A stretch of 64,000 bases of DNA, taken from positions 1 to 64,000 of the forward strand of contig CAXPOZ010000005.1 in the NCBI GenBank assembly GCA_964219355.1, read 5' to 3'. Every line of letters begins with the position of its first letter. Within the stretch, counting starts at the first letter, position 1. The position numbers were made by a program, and so were the translations under genes. This DNA is from Parvularcula sp964219355. GTDB lineage: Bacteria; Pseudomonadota; Alphaproteobacteria; Caulobacterales; Parvularculaceae. Positions 25,607-34,025 of the stretch are shown piece by piece. The notes beneath the pieces are model-generated. The model made no database searches, had not been told where the DNA came from, and saw nothing but the letters and a program-made list of their open reading frames with translations.

Positions 25607-25908
25607 CGACCAGCCCCCAAGATTGCCCCGACATGGACGCCGTCCGTAAGGAAATCGACCGCATCGACGATGCGTTAGTCGGCCTGCTCGTTGAGCGCTG
25701 GGGCTATGTCGACCGGGCGTGGCAACTCAAGTCTTCTCCCGCCGAGGCAACTGTGCCATGGCGCATTCAGCAGGTGATCGACCGTGTCCGTGACAAGGCA
25801 GAGGCGCAAGGCCTGCCTCCGGCGCTGGCCGAGGCGCTGTGGCGCCAAATCATTGGCTGGGGCATTCAGTATGAAGAAGAAAAACTCGGCGGTGCCGACA
25901 AATCATGA
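25603..25908 (+). CDS. Chorismate mutase / PchB-like AroQ-fold lyase
   Basis: A single AroQ-fold protein of about 101 residues. From memory it aligns best with isochorismate-pyruvate lyase PchB (SPQDCPDMDAVRKEIDRID against TPEDC...IREAIDRID). The first Arg, the YV/K region (QLKSS) and the QII-W Gln near the end, equivalent to PchB Arg14, Lys42 and Gln90, are retained. PchB itself has weak chorismate-mutase activity. A monofunctional alphaproteobacterial chorismate mutase is equally possible. ATGA overlap with both neighbours fixes the start. No salicylate or siderophore genes are nearby, which favours chorismate mutase. Confidence 0.8.
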   Translation: MTTSPQDCPDMDAVRKEIDRIDDALVGLLVERWGYVDRAWQLKSSPAEATVPWRIQQVIDRVRDKAEAQGLPPALAEALWRQIIGWGIQYEEEKLGGADKS

Positions 25909-26372
25909 CCAATGGCGGCGATCTGACAGAGGCGACCCGCAAGGCGCTCGACGCCTTTCATCATCACGCCCAGACCCAGCATGAGCTGTTCAAGACGATC
26001 CCGATGAAGCCCACCATGGTCGGGCGCGGCGTTGTCGAATTCGAAGGCCGCTTCCCGGACCATTTCGCCGATGGTGAGGTCATGCATGGCGGGTTTTTCA
26101 CGATCCTGCTCGACACGGTACTGGCGGTTGCGGCCTGGAGCCGGATGGACACATTCGAGCCGATGGCCACCATCAATCTGAAGACGGACTTTTTCGAAGG
26201 CGCCGCGCCGGGCAGCGAGATGCGGATCAAGGCGACCTGCGATTCGATTGCCGATGATGTCGCCTCCTGTCAGGGTACGATCTACACCGCAAATAACAGC
26301 CCCATTGCGCAGGCTGACGGCACCTTCATGGTCGGCACGAAATCCCCGGCAGTGAAAGGATCACGCCTGTGA
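25905..26372 (+). CDS. PaaI-family hotdog thioesterase (first of a pair)
   Basis: 155 residues with the hotdog helix signature VMHGGFFTILLDTVLAVAAWS and the PMATINLKTDFFEGA strand, typical of PaaI/4HBT acyl-CoA thioesterases. The His-Gly-Gly motif and the helix Asp (catalytic acid position) are present. Substrate unknown. The ATG overlaps the chorismate-mutase stop, and its own stop overlaps the next thioesterase start, so the two may act as a heteromeric unit (inference). Confidence 0.85.
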   Translation: MTNGGDLTEATRKALDAFHHHAQTQHELFKTIPMKPTMVGRGVVEFEGRFPDHFADGEVMHGGFFTILLDTVLAVAAWSRMDTFEPMATINLKTDFFEGAAPGSEMRIKATCDSIADDVASCQGTIYTANNSPIAQADGTFMVGTKSPAVKGSRL

Positions 26373-26803
26373 GTGATAATTTCTTCCCCGCCCCGAATGA
26401 GGACAGCATCGCGCGCATTTCGGAATGGGCGGCACGCTCGAACATGCTGCAATGGCTCGATTTCTCCGCGACCCTTGAGAATGGCGCGCTGCGCTTCAGG
26501 CTCGGCTTTGCTGAACGCCATATTGGCAATGAATTCATCCGGGCCCTGCATGGCGGGGTGGTCTCCAGCTTCCTTCAGACCTGCGCCACGGCGGAGCTGA
26601 TTGGCCGGGGCCGCGAGACGGATAACCTCAAGACCATCAGTGTGCATTGTGATTTCCTGCGGCCCGCCCGAGACATGGACATGCAGGGCGAAGCCCGCAT
26701 CATCCAGCGTGGCCGTCGCATTGCTTTTCTCGACGTCACGGGCTGGCACAACGACCCGGCCAAACCCGTTGGCAAGGCGGCTATCGCAGTCCGCCTGTTT
26801 TAA
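26369..26803 (+). CDS. PaaI-family hotdog thioesterase (second of a pair)
   Basis: 144 residues, GTG start at 26369 overlapping the previous stop as GTGA. The hotdog signature is IRALHGGVVSSFLQTCATAEL, then LKTISVHCDFLRPARDM. The position of the first copy's catalytic Asp is replaced by the QTCAT region, so one member may be catalytically weak. The two proteins share a fold but differ substantially in sequence. The 3' end overlaps the convergent methyltransferase gene by 23 bases. Confidence 0.82.
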   Translation: MSDNFFPAPNEDSIARISEWAARSNMLQWLDFSATLENGALRFRLGFAERHIGNEFIRALHGGVVSSFLQTCATAELIGRGRETDNLKTISVHCDFLRPARDMDMQGEARIIQRGRRIAFLDVTGWHNDPAKPVGKAAIAVRLF

Positions 26804-28067
26804 GACGGAAGATGCCGGCCATCTCGATATGGCTGGAGAAGACGAACTGATCGAGCAATGCGAGCGAGACCAGTTCGTAGGCGCCCGACAGGATCGCCGC
26901 ATCTCGCGCGAAGGATTTCGTCAGGCAAGAGACCGACACGACGACCGAAACATTCGAACGCGCCAGCTCTCGCGCCTGCGCCTCGGCCCCGGCACGTGGC
27001 GGGTCCATCACGACAGCGTCAAAGCCTTCCAGTTCTGCCGGGGTGAGCGGCAGGTCGAAGAGATCGCGCGTCATCGTTTCGACCGGACGGCCATGAGTTC
27101 TGACGGCAGTCGTCAGTGACGCCATGGCCGGACCGTCACTGTCAACGGCCAGCACGCTGGCCTTGCGGCTGAGCGGCAAGGCGAATGTGCCGAGCCCGGA
27201 GAATAGATCCGCCACGCGCCGCGCATCGCCCGCCCCCTTGATGACCTCATCGGTCAGAAATGCCTGCCCGTCCGTTGTCGCCTGAAGGAAATTCGAGGGC
27301 GGCAGGGTGACCGGCACGCCATCGAGATGCATGACCGCCGGGCGCGCCTGATATTGCGGCACACCGGCAATCGCGAGCCGCGCTATGCCGTGCTCGGCGG
27401 CCAGCGCCGCCAGCCCCTCCCTTGCAGGAAGATCGAACTCCTCCTCCGCAATATGGGTGATCTCGGCATCAATCCCTTCATCCGTCAGGGTCAGGGAAAG
27501 CCCCGCCTTCTTCGCCGATCTGGGAAAGTACGTGTTCGCTGCCTTGCTCATCGCTTGCGCGAAGGTGAACAGTTCCGGCGCAAGGATATGGCATTCGCGC
27601 ATCGGCACGAGCTGGTGACTGTGCCAGCGATTGAACCCGAATTGCCAGCCCTTCCCGGTACGGATCATGGTGAGGGACGCCCGGCGGCGGCTTTTCAGCG
27701 GAGACTGATGAACGGTGATCTCAGGCGGTGTCAGCCCGACGGTTTGCACTGCTGCGATCAGATTGTCGCGTTTCAGGTCAAGTGAGGGCCCAAGCCCTAA
27801 ATGCTGGTGGAAACAGCCGCCGCAACCCTCACCCGGCATCCCGAAATGCGGGCAAAGCGGGACCTCGCGGTCGTGACTGGCACTCAGAATTTCAAGCGGT
27901 TCAGCGGCGCGTTGTTTGACGGCGGCGCGCACTTCTTCCCCCGGCAAAGTGAAAGGCACTGAAATATCGCCCGCCATTCCGGCACCGGATGCGGCGAGCC
28001 GGTCAATGCTCAGGACTTCTTCGTGAGCGGAAGGTTTGGGCCTTCCGCTGCCTCTACGCCTCACCAT
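26781..28067 (-). CDS. Class I SAM-dependent RNA methyltransferase (RlmD/TrmA family)
   Basis: Methylates uridine C5 in rRNA or tRNA using an Fe-S-containing enzyme. 428 residues. The iron-sulfur cysteines are in VPLCPHFGMPGEGCGGC. The SAM domain is near RVADLFSGLGTFALPLS. VMDPPRAGA precedes the catalytic VVSVSCLTKSFARDA Cys. The frame runs to 28109, but ATG 28067 overlaps the tlyA stop by 14 bases and is preferred. A plain TRAM domain is present only in reduced form. Whether the target is 23S U747 or U1939 is not determinable. Confidence 0.9.
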   Translation of the reverse strand: MVRRRGSGRPKPSAHEEVLSIDRLAASGAGMAGDISVPFTLPGEEVRAAVKQRAAEPLEILSASHDREVPLCPHFGMPGEGCGGCFHQHLGLGPSLDLKRDNLIAAVQTVGLTPPEITVHQSPLKSRRRASLTMIRTGKGWQFGFNRWHSHQLVPMRECHILAPELFTFAQAMSKAANTYFPRSAKKAGLSLTLTDEGIDAEITHIAEEEFDLPAREGLAALAAEHGIARLAIAGVPQYQARPAVMHLDGVPVTLPPSNFLQATTDGQAFLTDEVIKGAGDARRVADLFSGLGTFALPLSRKASVLAVDSDGPAMASLTTAVRTHGRPVETMTRDLFDLPLTPAELEGFDAVVMDPPRAGAEAQARELARSNVSVVVSVSCLTKSFARDAAILSGAYELVSLALLDQFVFSSHIEMAGIFRLKTGGLR

Positions 28068-28794
28068 GACGCCGTGCCCCCAGCAGGAATTCCGTATTGC
28101 CGTCCCCACCCTTGATCGGGCTTTCGGTCAGACCAAGGATCTCCCATCCCAGACCCTCAATTTCCGGCAGGATATGGGTCTCAGCAAATGCCCGCTGTTC
28201 CTCGACACTGAAAGAGACAAGCCCGCCCTTGCCAATATTGTCCGGGCCGACTTCGAATTGTGGTTTGATGAGAACGACCATTTCCGCGCCCGGCCCACAC
28301 AGCGCCAGCGCCGGCGGCAGGGCTTTCAGAAGGCTGATGAAACTGACATCGCAGGTCAGGAATTCGATGGGATGGGGCACAGTCTCAGGCGACAGGGTCT
28401 TCGCATGGACCCCTTCCATATTCACGATGCGGGTGTCATTGAGCAGGCTCTCATGCAATTGTCCGTGCCCGACATCGATAGCATAGATACTCGTTGCCCC
28501 GGATTCGAGCAGGACTTCGCAGAACCCGCCGGTCGAGGCGCCAAGATCAAGACAAATCCTGCCCTCAGGCGACAGGCCGAAATGCTCAAGCCCATGAACC
28601 AGCTTCAGCGCCGCGCGCGAGACATAAGAATGGGTTTCGCCTTCGCAAGTCACATCCTGTTCAGGACGGATGACGAGTGAGGCCTTGCGAACGACCTCAC
28701 CATTAACGCGGACCAGTCCGGCCTTGATGGCGTCCTTTGCCCGCTCCCGGCTGCGCACCGCGCCGGTTTCGACCAACCAGGCATCAAGCCGCAT
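28054..28794 (-). CDS. tlyA: TlyA-family 2'-O-ribose rRNA methyltransferase
   Basis: 246 residues from ATG 28794. An N-terminal S4 RNA-binding domain (MRLDAWLVETGAVRSRERAKDAI region, residues 1-60) is followed by an FtsJ-type methyltransferase (CLDLGASTGGFCEVLL near 80-95, TCDVSFISL). The family methylates 16S/23S rRNA in bacteria and is sometimes annotated as hemolysin. It sits four bases after the dxs stop, downstream of xseB-dxs, an order common in alphaproteobacteria. Confidence 0.92.
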   Translation of the reverse strand: MRLDAWLVETGAVRSRERAKDAIKAGLVRVNGEVVRKASLVIRPEQDVTCEGETHSYVSRAALKLVHGLEHFGLSPEGRICLDLGASTGGFCEVLLESGATSIYAIDVGHGQLHESLLNDTRIVNMEGVHAKTLSPETVPHPIEFLTCDVSFISLLKALPPALALCGPGAEMVVLIKPQFEVGPDNIGKGGLVSFSVEEQRAFAETHILPEIEGLGWEILGLTESPIKGGDGNTEFLLGARRHGEA

Positions 28795-28798
28795 GGGG

Positions 28799-30715
28799 TC
28801 AGGCGCGCAGATCGCCGGCCGACACGGCCGCATCGCTAAAAAGTCGCGTCACCGCATCGACGATATTGGCGGCTTGCAATTGCGCCTCTTCATACATCTC
28901 GGCGGGCGAGCCCTGATCCTGATAGATATCCGGCAGGGTCAGGGTACGGACCTTCAAGCCCGTATCCAGCATTCCTTCACGCGACAGGAAATGAAGAACG
29001 AAGGCGCCAAAGCCCCCGACACTACCCTCTTCAACTGTCAGCAGGACTTCATGCTCTGACGCAAGGCGCCGGATCAGGTCCTCATCAAGCGGTTTGGCAA
29101 AGCGCGCATCGGCCACCGTTGTTGAAAGGCCCCGCGCAGCGAGCTGGTCCGCCGCTTTCAGGCACTCACCCAATCGTCCGCCAAAGGAGAGAAGCGCAAC
29201 GCTGGTCCCTTCCTGAAGAATGCGACCCTTTCCGATCTCAAGGAATTGCGCGGCTTCCGGCATCTCGACGCCGAGGCCCTCCCCGCGGGGGAAGCGGAAG
29301 GCAATCGGGCCTTCATCAAACATCGCGGCCGTATGCGTCATATGGACGAGTTCGGCCTCATCCCCTGCCGCCATCAGAACGATCCCAGGCAGGCAGCCCA
29401 GATAGGCCGTGTCGAACGCCCCCGCATGGGTCGCGCCATCGGCACCGACAAGCCCAGCCCGGTCGAGCGCAAAGCGGACCGGCAGGCCCTGCAGCGCGAC
29501 ATCATGGACAACAGAATCATAGGCTCGCTGCAGGAAAGTCGAATAGATCGCGGCAAAAGGCACCATGCCTTCGGCGGCTAGCCCCGCCGCGAAGGTCACC
29601 GCATGTTGCTCCGCAATCCCCACATCGAAGCAGCGGTCCGGGAATTCAGTCATGAATTTGTCGAGCCCGGTTCCCGCCGGCATGGCGGCGGTCACGCCGA
29701 TGATGCGTTCATCGCGGCGCGCTTCCTCGACCAGTTGCTTGGCAAAGACGGAGGTATAGCTCGGCGCATTGGATTTTGATTTCTTCTGCTCACCCGAAAT
29801 CACGTCGAATTTCGAGACGCCGTGATATTTGTCAGCCGCGTTTTCAGCAGGCTCGTAGCCTTTGCCTTTTTGCGTGACGACATGGACAAGCACCGGCGCA
29901 TCGGTCAGTTCACGGACATTCTCGAGCACCGGCACGAGATGCTCCATATTGTGCCCATCGATCGGACCAACATAATAGAAGCCGAGTTCCTCAAACATTG
30001 TCCCGCCGGTGACGAAACTGCGTGAGAATTCCTCGACTTTCTCCGCTCCCCGATAAAGCCGCTTGGGCAGTTTCTTGGCGAGCTGTTTGGCCAGATTCCG
30101 GAAGGCGTGATATTTGTCAGAAGATGCCACACGCGCGAGATACGCGCTCATCGCCCCAACGGGCGGCGCAATAGACATGTCATTATCATTGAGGATGACG
30201 GTCAGCTGCCCGCCCCGGTCGCCCGCATTGTTCATTGCCTCATAGGCCATGCCTGCTGACATCGACCCATCACCGATAACGGCAACGACGCGATTGTCCT
30301 CGCCCTTCAGATCCCGCGCGACGGCCATGCCGAGCGCTGCCGAGATCGAGGTTGCCGCATGGGCCGCGCCGAAGGGGTCATATTCGCTTTCCGACCGCTT
30401 GGTGAAACCAGAGAGCCCATCCTTCTGGCGCAAGGTCCGTATACGGTCACGACGCCCTGTCAGGATCTTGTGCGGGTAACACTGGTGCCCGACATCCCAG
30501 ATCAGCTTGTCGTCTGGCGTGTTGAATACATAGTGGATCGCGGTCGTCAGCTCGACGACGCCGAGCCCGGCCCCCAAATGCCCACCAGTCACAGAGACCG
30601 CATCGATCACTTCATCCCGCAGCTCATCTGCCAGTTGGCGCAGCTCTGACCGGTCCAGCTTTCGCAGCTCTTCCGGCGTTGTCACTTTGTCGAGCAAGGG
30701 AGTTTCGATGGGCAT
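28799..30715 (-). CDS. dxs: 1-deoxy-D-xylulose-5-phosphate synthase
   Basis: TPP-dependent first enzyme of the MEP isoprenoid route. 638 residues from ATG 30715 (GGAAGA 5-8 bases upstream; the frame extends to 30733). TPP/Mg motif GDGSMSAGMAYEAMNN, VGPIDGHNMEHL, and FALDRAGLVGADGATHAG near residue ~425 are seen. Isoprenoid supply for quinones fits the nearby xseB/tlyA cluster only by conserved synteny. A -10/-35 candidate lies just upstream. Confidence 0.97.
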   Translation of the reverse strand: MPIETPLLDKVTTPEELRKLDRSELRQLADELRDEVIDAVSVTGGHLGAGLGVVELTTAIHYVFNTPDDKLIWDVGHQCYPHKILTGRRDRIRTLRQKDGLSGFTKRSESEYDPFGAAHAATSISAALGMAVARDLKGEDNRVVAVIGDGSMSAGMAYEAMNNAGDRGGQLTVILNDNDMSIAPPVGAMSAYLARVASSDKYHAFRNLAKQLAKKLPKRLYRGAEKVEEFSRSFVTGGTMFEELGFYYVGPIDGHNMEHLVPVLENVRELTDAPVLVHVVTQKGKGYEPAENAADKYHGVSKFDVISGEQKKSKSNAPSYTSVFAKQLVEEARRDERIIGVTAAMPAGTGLDKFMTEFPDRCFDVGIAEQHAVTFAAGLAAEGMVPFAAIYSTFLQRAYDSVVHDVALQGLPVRFALDRAGLVGADGATHAGAFDTAYLGCLPGIVLMAAGDEAELVHMTHTAAMFDEGPIAFRFPRGEGLGVEMPEAAQFLEIGKGRILQEGTSVALLSFGGRLGECLKAADQLAARGLSTTVADARFAKPLDEDLIRRLASEHEVLLTVEEGSVGGFGAFVLHFLSREGMLDTGLKVRTLTLPDIYQDQGSPAEMYEEAQLQAANIVDAVTRLFSDAAVSAGDLRA

Positions 30716-30740
30716 AGAATTCTTCCGTTCCAATCAAGGC

Positions 30741-30770
30741 AGTATGCGTGCCTCTTCGGTTGGCTGGCAA
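30741..30770 (-). promoter_or_regulatory. Candidate dxs promoter
   Basis: Read on the minus strand: TTGCCA (30770-30765), 18 bases, CATACT (30746-30741), about 25 bases before the dxs ATG. Spacing is one base above optimum. The 119-base gap between xseB and dxs would support an independent start site. Confidence 0.35.
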
Positions 30771-30834
30771 GCCATGAGCCCAGTGTTGCGCGCTTATGCG
30801 GCAGATATCGGGCATTCGGGCGGCCGATGTTCGA

Positions 30835-31074
30835 TCAGTCGAACTGGGCAGGTTCCGCCTTCGGCTGGCCGTCTGGGTCGAGCACGATCTTCTCGATCTT
30901 CTCTTTCGCCGCACGCAGCTTGGTCTCACAATGGGCCTTGAGGGCCGCGCCGCGCTCATAAAGCGCAATCGACTCCTCGAGCGGCACATCGCCATTCTCC
31001 AGCCGGTCAATGATGCCTTCGAGTTCGGTCATCGCCTCTTCAAAAGCGAGCGATTTGATATCTTTGTCAGTCAT
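30835..31074 (-). CDS. xseB: Exodeoxyribonuclease VII small subunit
   Basis: 79 residues: FEEAMTELEGIIDRLENGDVPLEESIALYERG is the XseB helical hairpin (read in two halves). Partner of XseA in single-strand exonuclease activity; xseA is not in the window. The ATG overlaps the upstream phosphatase stop (ATGA). Located ahead of dxs as in many proteobacteria. Confidence 0.95.
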   Translation of the reverse strand: MTDKDIKSLAFEEAMTELEGIIDRLENGDVPLEESIALYERGAALKAHCETKLRAAKEKIEKIVLDPDGQPKAEPAQFD

Positions 31075-31691
31075 TCTGCGGTCAGGGCCTCTTTTGTCGA
31101 TTGGGTGCGCCGCGCGGGCATACGATAGGCGCGGAAGGACCAGAAATCATTGCCGCCATGATGCTGGACGCGTTGCCAGCCCATACGGCGGATCTCGCCG
31201 TCGATCATCCAGTTCAGATAGCCATGCGCGGCGAGCAGCACATCCTCTCCTCGCTCGGCATATTCGACAAGCCGCCCAATGACGCGTTTGACCCGGCGGC
31301 GGGCCGCCAGATGGCTCTCCATGCCGTTGGGCGCAAAGCCGAGGAACCAGAAGACGCGCGAGACGCGGCCCCACATGGTCGGATTGAGCTTGAGAAAGGG
31401 TATGGGCGGCGCCGGCAGCGGCGCTTCAACAAAGATCGCATCGCGCGGCACGATGCGGGTGGCATCCCCGACGATCTTCGCGGCGGTCTCGATCGCTCGC
31501 GGCATGGTCGAGCAGATGATGACATCACACTCCGCCGCAATGGTTTTGAGCTCTTCTGAGGGCTCCTGTCCGGGGGCGAGCCCCGACAGGTCATATTGCG
31601 CCCACCACTCGCCATATTCCTTGGCGGTAATGCGCACATTCCGGTCCATATCCGGGCGGCCATGCCGAACGGTGACTATCCTGCCGATCAT
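31071..31691 (-). CDS. Histidine phosphatase family protein
   Basis: 206 residues. VTVRHGRPDM supplies the catalytic RHG His, CSTMPRAIETA the conserved Arg, and LLAAHGYLNWMI the second His of the phosphoglycerate-mutase-like fold. Substrate unknown. Between the HDAC-like gene and xseB, transcribed with them; 4-base overlap with xseB. The region WGRVSRVFWFLGF in the middle is unusually aromatic and may form a substrate lid. Confidence 0.85.
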   Translation of the reverse strand: MIGRIVTVRHGRPDMDRNVRITAKEYGEWWAQYDLSGLAPGQEPSEELKTIAAECDVIICSTMPRAIETAAKIVGDATRIVPRDAIFVEAPLPAPPIPFLKLNPTMWGRVSRVFWFLGFAPNGMESHLAARRRVKRVIGRLVEYAERGEDVLLAAHGYLNWMIDGEIRRMGWQRVQHHGGNDFWSFRAYRMPARRTQSTKEALTAE

Positions 31692-31701
31692 CAGAGGGCC
31701 T

Positions 31702-32640
31702 CTAGCGGCGACCGCCCGCTCTGGCGAGGGCTTTCACATGCGCCCCGGCCGAAGAGGCAAGCGCCTCAAGGTCATAGCCGCCCTCAAGGACGGAGACGAT
31801 GCGGCCCTGACAGGTCTCAGCGGCTACTTGCGCGATCTGGTCTGTGATCCAGGCAAAATCATCCTCGACCAGTTCGAGCCCACCGACAGGATCGGCCCGG
31901 TGGGCATCAAAGCCTGCGGAAATCACAATAATATCAGGGGCAAAGTCGCTGAGCGCCGGTAGCAGCCGGTCACCCCAGACCCGACGAAAGGCGCGGGATC
32001 CCTCCCCGCTCGACAGCGGCGCGTTGTGGCAATTCCCGGCGGTACCGCGCTCAGCTTCGCGGCCCGTGCCCGGATATTGGGGCCATTCATGGCTGGAGGC
32101 GAAAAACGCGTTTTCGTCGGCTTCGAGGATATCCTGCGTGCCATTGCCGTGATGAACGTCAAAATCGACGACCGCGATTCGGGTGGCGCCATGCATGGCT
32201 CTCGCATGAAGGGCGGCGAGCGCGGCGTTATTGAAAAGGCAGAACCCCATCGCCCGGCCGGGCACGGTGTGATGGCCCGGCGGCCTCGCGGCAACAAAGG
32301 CATTGGCCGCCTTGCCCGTCATCACAAGATCCACCGCTGCCATCGCGCCGCCTGCACCGCGTCGCGCGGCCTCCAGCGAATGCGGACCCATAAACGTGTC
32401 AGGGTCGAGCTGGACCATGCCGTCCTGCGGGGCAGCTCCGCGAATCGCATCGACATAGACCGCCTCATGCGCGCGGGTGAGGTCATCCCAGTCAGCCAGC
32501 GGCGGGATCTCGCGGGAGAGGTCTGAATAGTCTTCGCCTGCCAGTTCCCGATCGACGGCCCAGTAGCGCCCCTGTTGTTCGACATGGCCGGGCGGCGTCT
32601 CATGCTCGCCGAAAACTTCGTGGGTAAAAAGAACGGTCAT
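31702..32640 (-). CDS. Histone deacetylase family protein (acetylpolyamine/AcuC-like)
   Basis: 312 residues of the arginase/deacetylase fold. Zn/catalytic motifs are RPPGHHT, FDVHHGNGTQDIL, SAGFDAHRADPVGG and LEGGYDLEAL. Known bacterial members deacetylate acetylpolyamines or acyl-proteins. Class identity is not determinable by eye. It heads the phosphatase-xseB-dxs-tlyA series, a common alphaproteobacterial arrangement. The 73-base gap to the next upstream gene is AT-rich. Confidence 0.9.
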   Translation of the reverse strand: MTVLFTHEVFGEHETPPGHVEQQGRYWAVDRELAGEDYSDLSREIPPLADWDDLTRAHEAVYVDAIRGAAPQDGMVQLDPDTFMGPHSLEAARRGAGGAMAAVDLVMTGKAANAFVAARPPGHHTVPGRAMGFCLFNNAALAALHARAMHGATRIAVVDFDVHHGNGTQDILEADENAFFASSHEWPQYPGTGREAERGTAGNCHNAPLSSGEGSRAFRRVWGDRLLPALSDFAPDIIVISAGFDAHRADPVGGLELVEDDFAWITDQIAQVAAETCQGRIVSVLEGGYDLEALASSAGAHVKALARAGGRR

Positions 32641-32713
32641 ATTTTATCCCCGCCAAGCAAATAAGAATTACTTCCGTTCACGGATTGATATGAAAATATA
32701 AATCACTGAGACC

Positions 32714-32890
32714 TCAATCACGAGATCTCACATAGGTCATGAACCATATTAAAAATGCCAGAAAAAATGCGCTACCCGCAAAAATCCAACTCTCAGTCTC
32801 TTGGTACAGAATGACAACAGCTAGGAGTACCAGAGCGATGAGCACGCCACCGAGTATCCTTACTCTCCATCTCTTTTGCTTATCGCTCAC
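32714..32890 (-). CDS. Two-helix small membrane protein, unknown function
   Basis: 58 residues with a GTG start at 32890 and stop at 32714. A basic N-terminus (SDKQKRWRVR) precedes helix 1 (ILGGVLIALVLLAVVILY), a short polar loop (QETES), helix 2 (WIFAGSAFFLAFLIWFMTY) and a VRSRD tail. Only a weak ribosome site (GGATA) is seen. The surrounding 300 bases are markedly AT-richer than the flanking genes. The opposite-strand ORF here is less protein-like. No homologue recognised. Confidence 0.6.
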   Translation of the reverse strand: MSDKQKRWRVRILGGVLIALVLLAVVILYQETESWIFAGSAFFLAFLIWFMTYVRSRD

Positions 32891-32950
32891 AAGAAATATC
32901 CGTTTGTTCCTATACCGTACTTTATCCTGTTATTCTCTTCCATAAGAATT

Positions 32951-33781
32951 TCATTTTCCCGCCAGTTCCCTTGCACGCGCATAGGCAGCATCGACAGCGC
33001 GTTTCATCAGGGGACGGAGGCCATTTTCATCATCATCTAGAACGGCAAGCCCCGCCGCCGTGGTCCCGCCTTTCGAGGTGACAGCCGCCCGAAGCTCCGA
33101 GGCCGGACGGTCATCTGATTTAAGAAGGGCGGCAGCGCCGACGAAGACCTGTTCTGCCATCCGCCGCGCGGCGGCCTCACCGGCACCCAGCGACATGGCA
33201 GCATCTTCCATGGCTTCGACCAGCAACAGCGCCAGCGCCGTGCCTGATCCCGACGTGCCGACATAACGGTCGAGCCCGTCTTCATCTTCCATGACGATGA
33301 CATCCCCGGCGCAAGCGAGCAGGCGTTTGACATTTGCCTGTTCAGCGTCGCTGACCGCCTGACCGGAGGCCATCAGCGTCAGCCCCTCACCCACTGAGAC
33401 CGGCAGGTTCGGCATGCCGCGCACTACATGCGGCTCGGCGATATTCGATTTGAGGAGGTTCTCGATCTCGCCAATCGGCAGGCCCGCGGCCACCGAGACA
33501 AAAACCGTCTTTTCCATATTCGGCCATGAAAGCCCCGGCAGGACATCAGCGAACATTTGCGGCTTCACCGCGAGAACCGCGATGTCATAGCCTTCGCCAT
33601 CATCGACCGGATTGATCGGAATGCCGGTCTCATCAGACAGATCGAGCAGCCAGGGTTTGGGGTTTGGGGTGATCACGGCCGAGCGGGCCGGATCGAGGAT
33701 CCCCGCCCTCACCCAGGATTGGAACATGGCGCCGCCCATATTGCCGGCACCGATCAGGATCACGGAAAGTTTGTCTGTCAT
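32951..33781 (-). CDS. proC: Pyrroline-5-carboxylate reductase
   Basis: Last step of proline synthesis. 276 residues. NAD(P)-binding start is VILIGAGNMGGAMF. AVKPQMFADVLPGL, VRGMPNLPVSVGEG and TSKGGTTAAGLAVL (the P5CR signature area near residue 225-240) are seen. Monocistronic. Downstream on this strand is the AT-rich small-membrane-protein gap; upstream is a REP-like repeat cluster. Confidence 0.95.
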   Translation of the reverse strand: MTDKLSVILIGAGNMGGAMFQSWVRAGILDPARSAVITPNPKPWLLDLSDETGIPINPVDDGEGYDIAVLAVKPQMFADVLPGLSWPNMEKTVFVSVAAGLPIGEIENLLKSNIAEPHVVRGMPNLPVSVGEGLTLMASGQAVSDAEQANVKRLLACAGDVIVMEDEDGLDRYVGTSGSGTALALLLVEAMEDAAMSLGAGEAAARRMAEQVFVGAAALLKSDDRPASELRAAVTSKGGTTAAGLAVLDDDENGLRPLMKRAVDAAYARARELAGK

Positions 33782-33845
33782 CCGGGGGACTTAGGCAGGT
33801 TGGACCCTGACCTCAACGGGGGGTGACTCCTCATTCTCCCGTCAT

Positions 33846-34003
33846 CCCGCGGCTTGACCGCGGGACCCATTGCGCTGGCTTTCCAACCACAACCTTTGTC
33901 GCCCCGGGCTTGCCCCGGGGCCTATCACCGGAGCTGACAGCCGCAACAGAATGAGGGGTTCGGAGCTGGGCCCCGGCGTGCGGGCTCACGCCCTTGCCGG
34001 GGC
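33846..34003. repeat. Cluster of three GC-rich palindromes (REP-like)
   Basis: CCCGCGG-CTTGA-CCGCGGG (33846-33864), then GCCCCGGG-CTTGC-CCCGGGGC (33901-33921), then GCCCCGGC...GCCGGGGC (33970-34003) with an inner GGGC/GCCC stem. They lie between proC and the PepSY gene within 244 non-coding bases, which hold no ORF. Short extragenic palindromes of the form CATCCCGCGG-CTTGACCGCGGG recur in alphaproteobacterial genomes from memory; copy number elsewhere is not visible here. They may act as 3'-end stabilisers. Confidence 0.7.
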
Positions 34004-34025
34004 GACGGGGGCAAGAGTGGAGCCA

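Noticed and set aside
33782..34025. tRNA or structured ncRNA in the palindromic gap
   Set aside because: Stems do not form a cloverleaf and there is no CCA or anticodon pattern.
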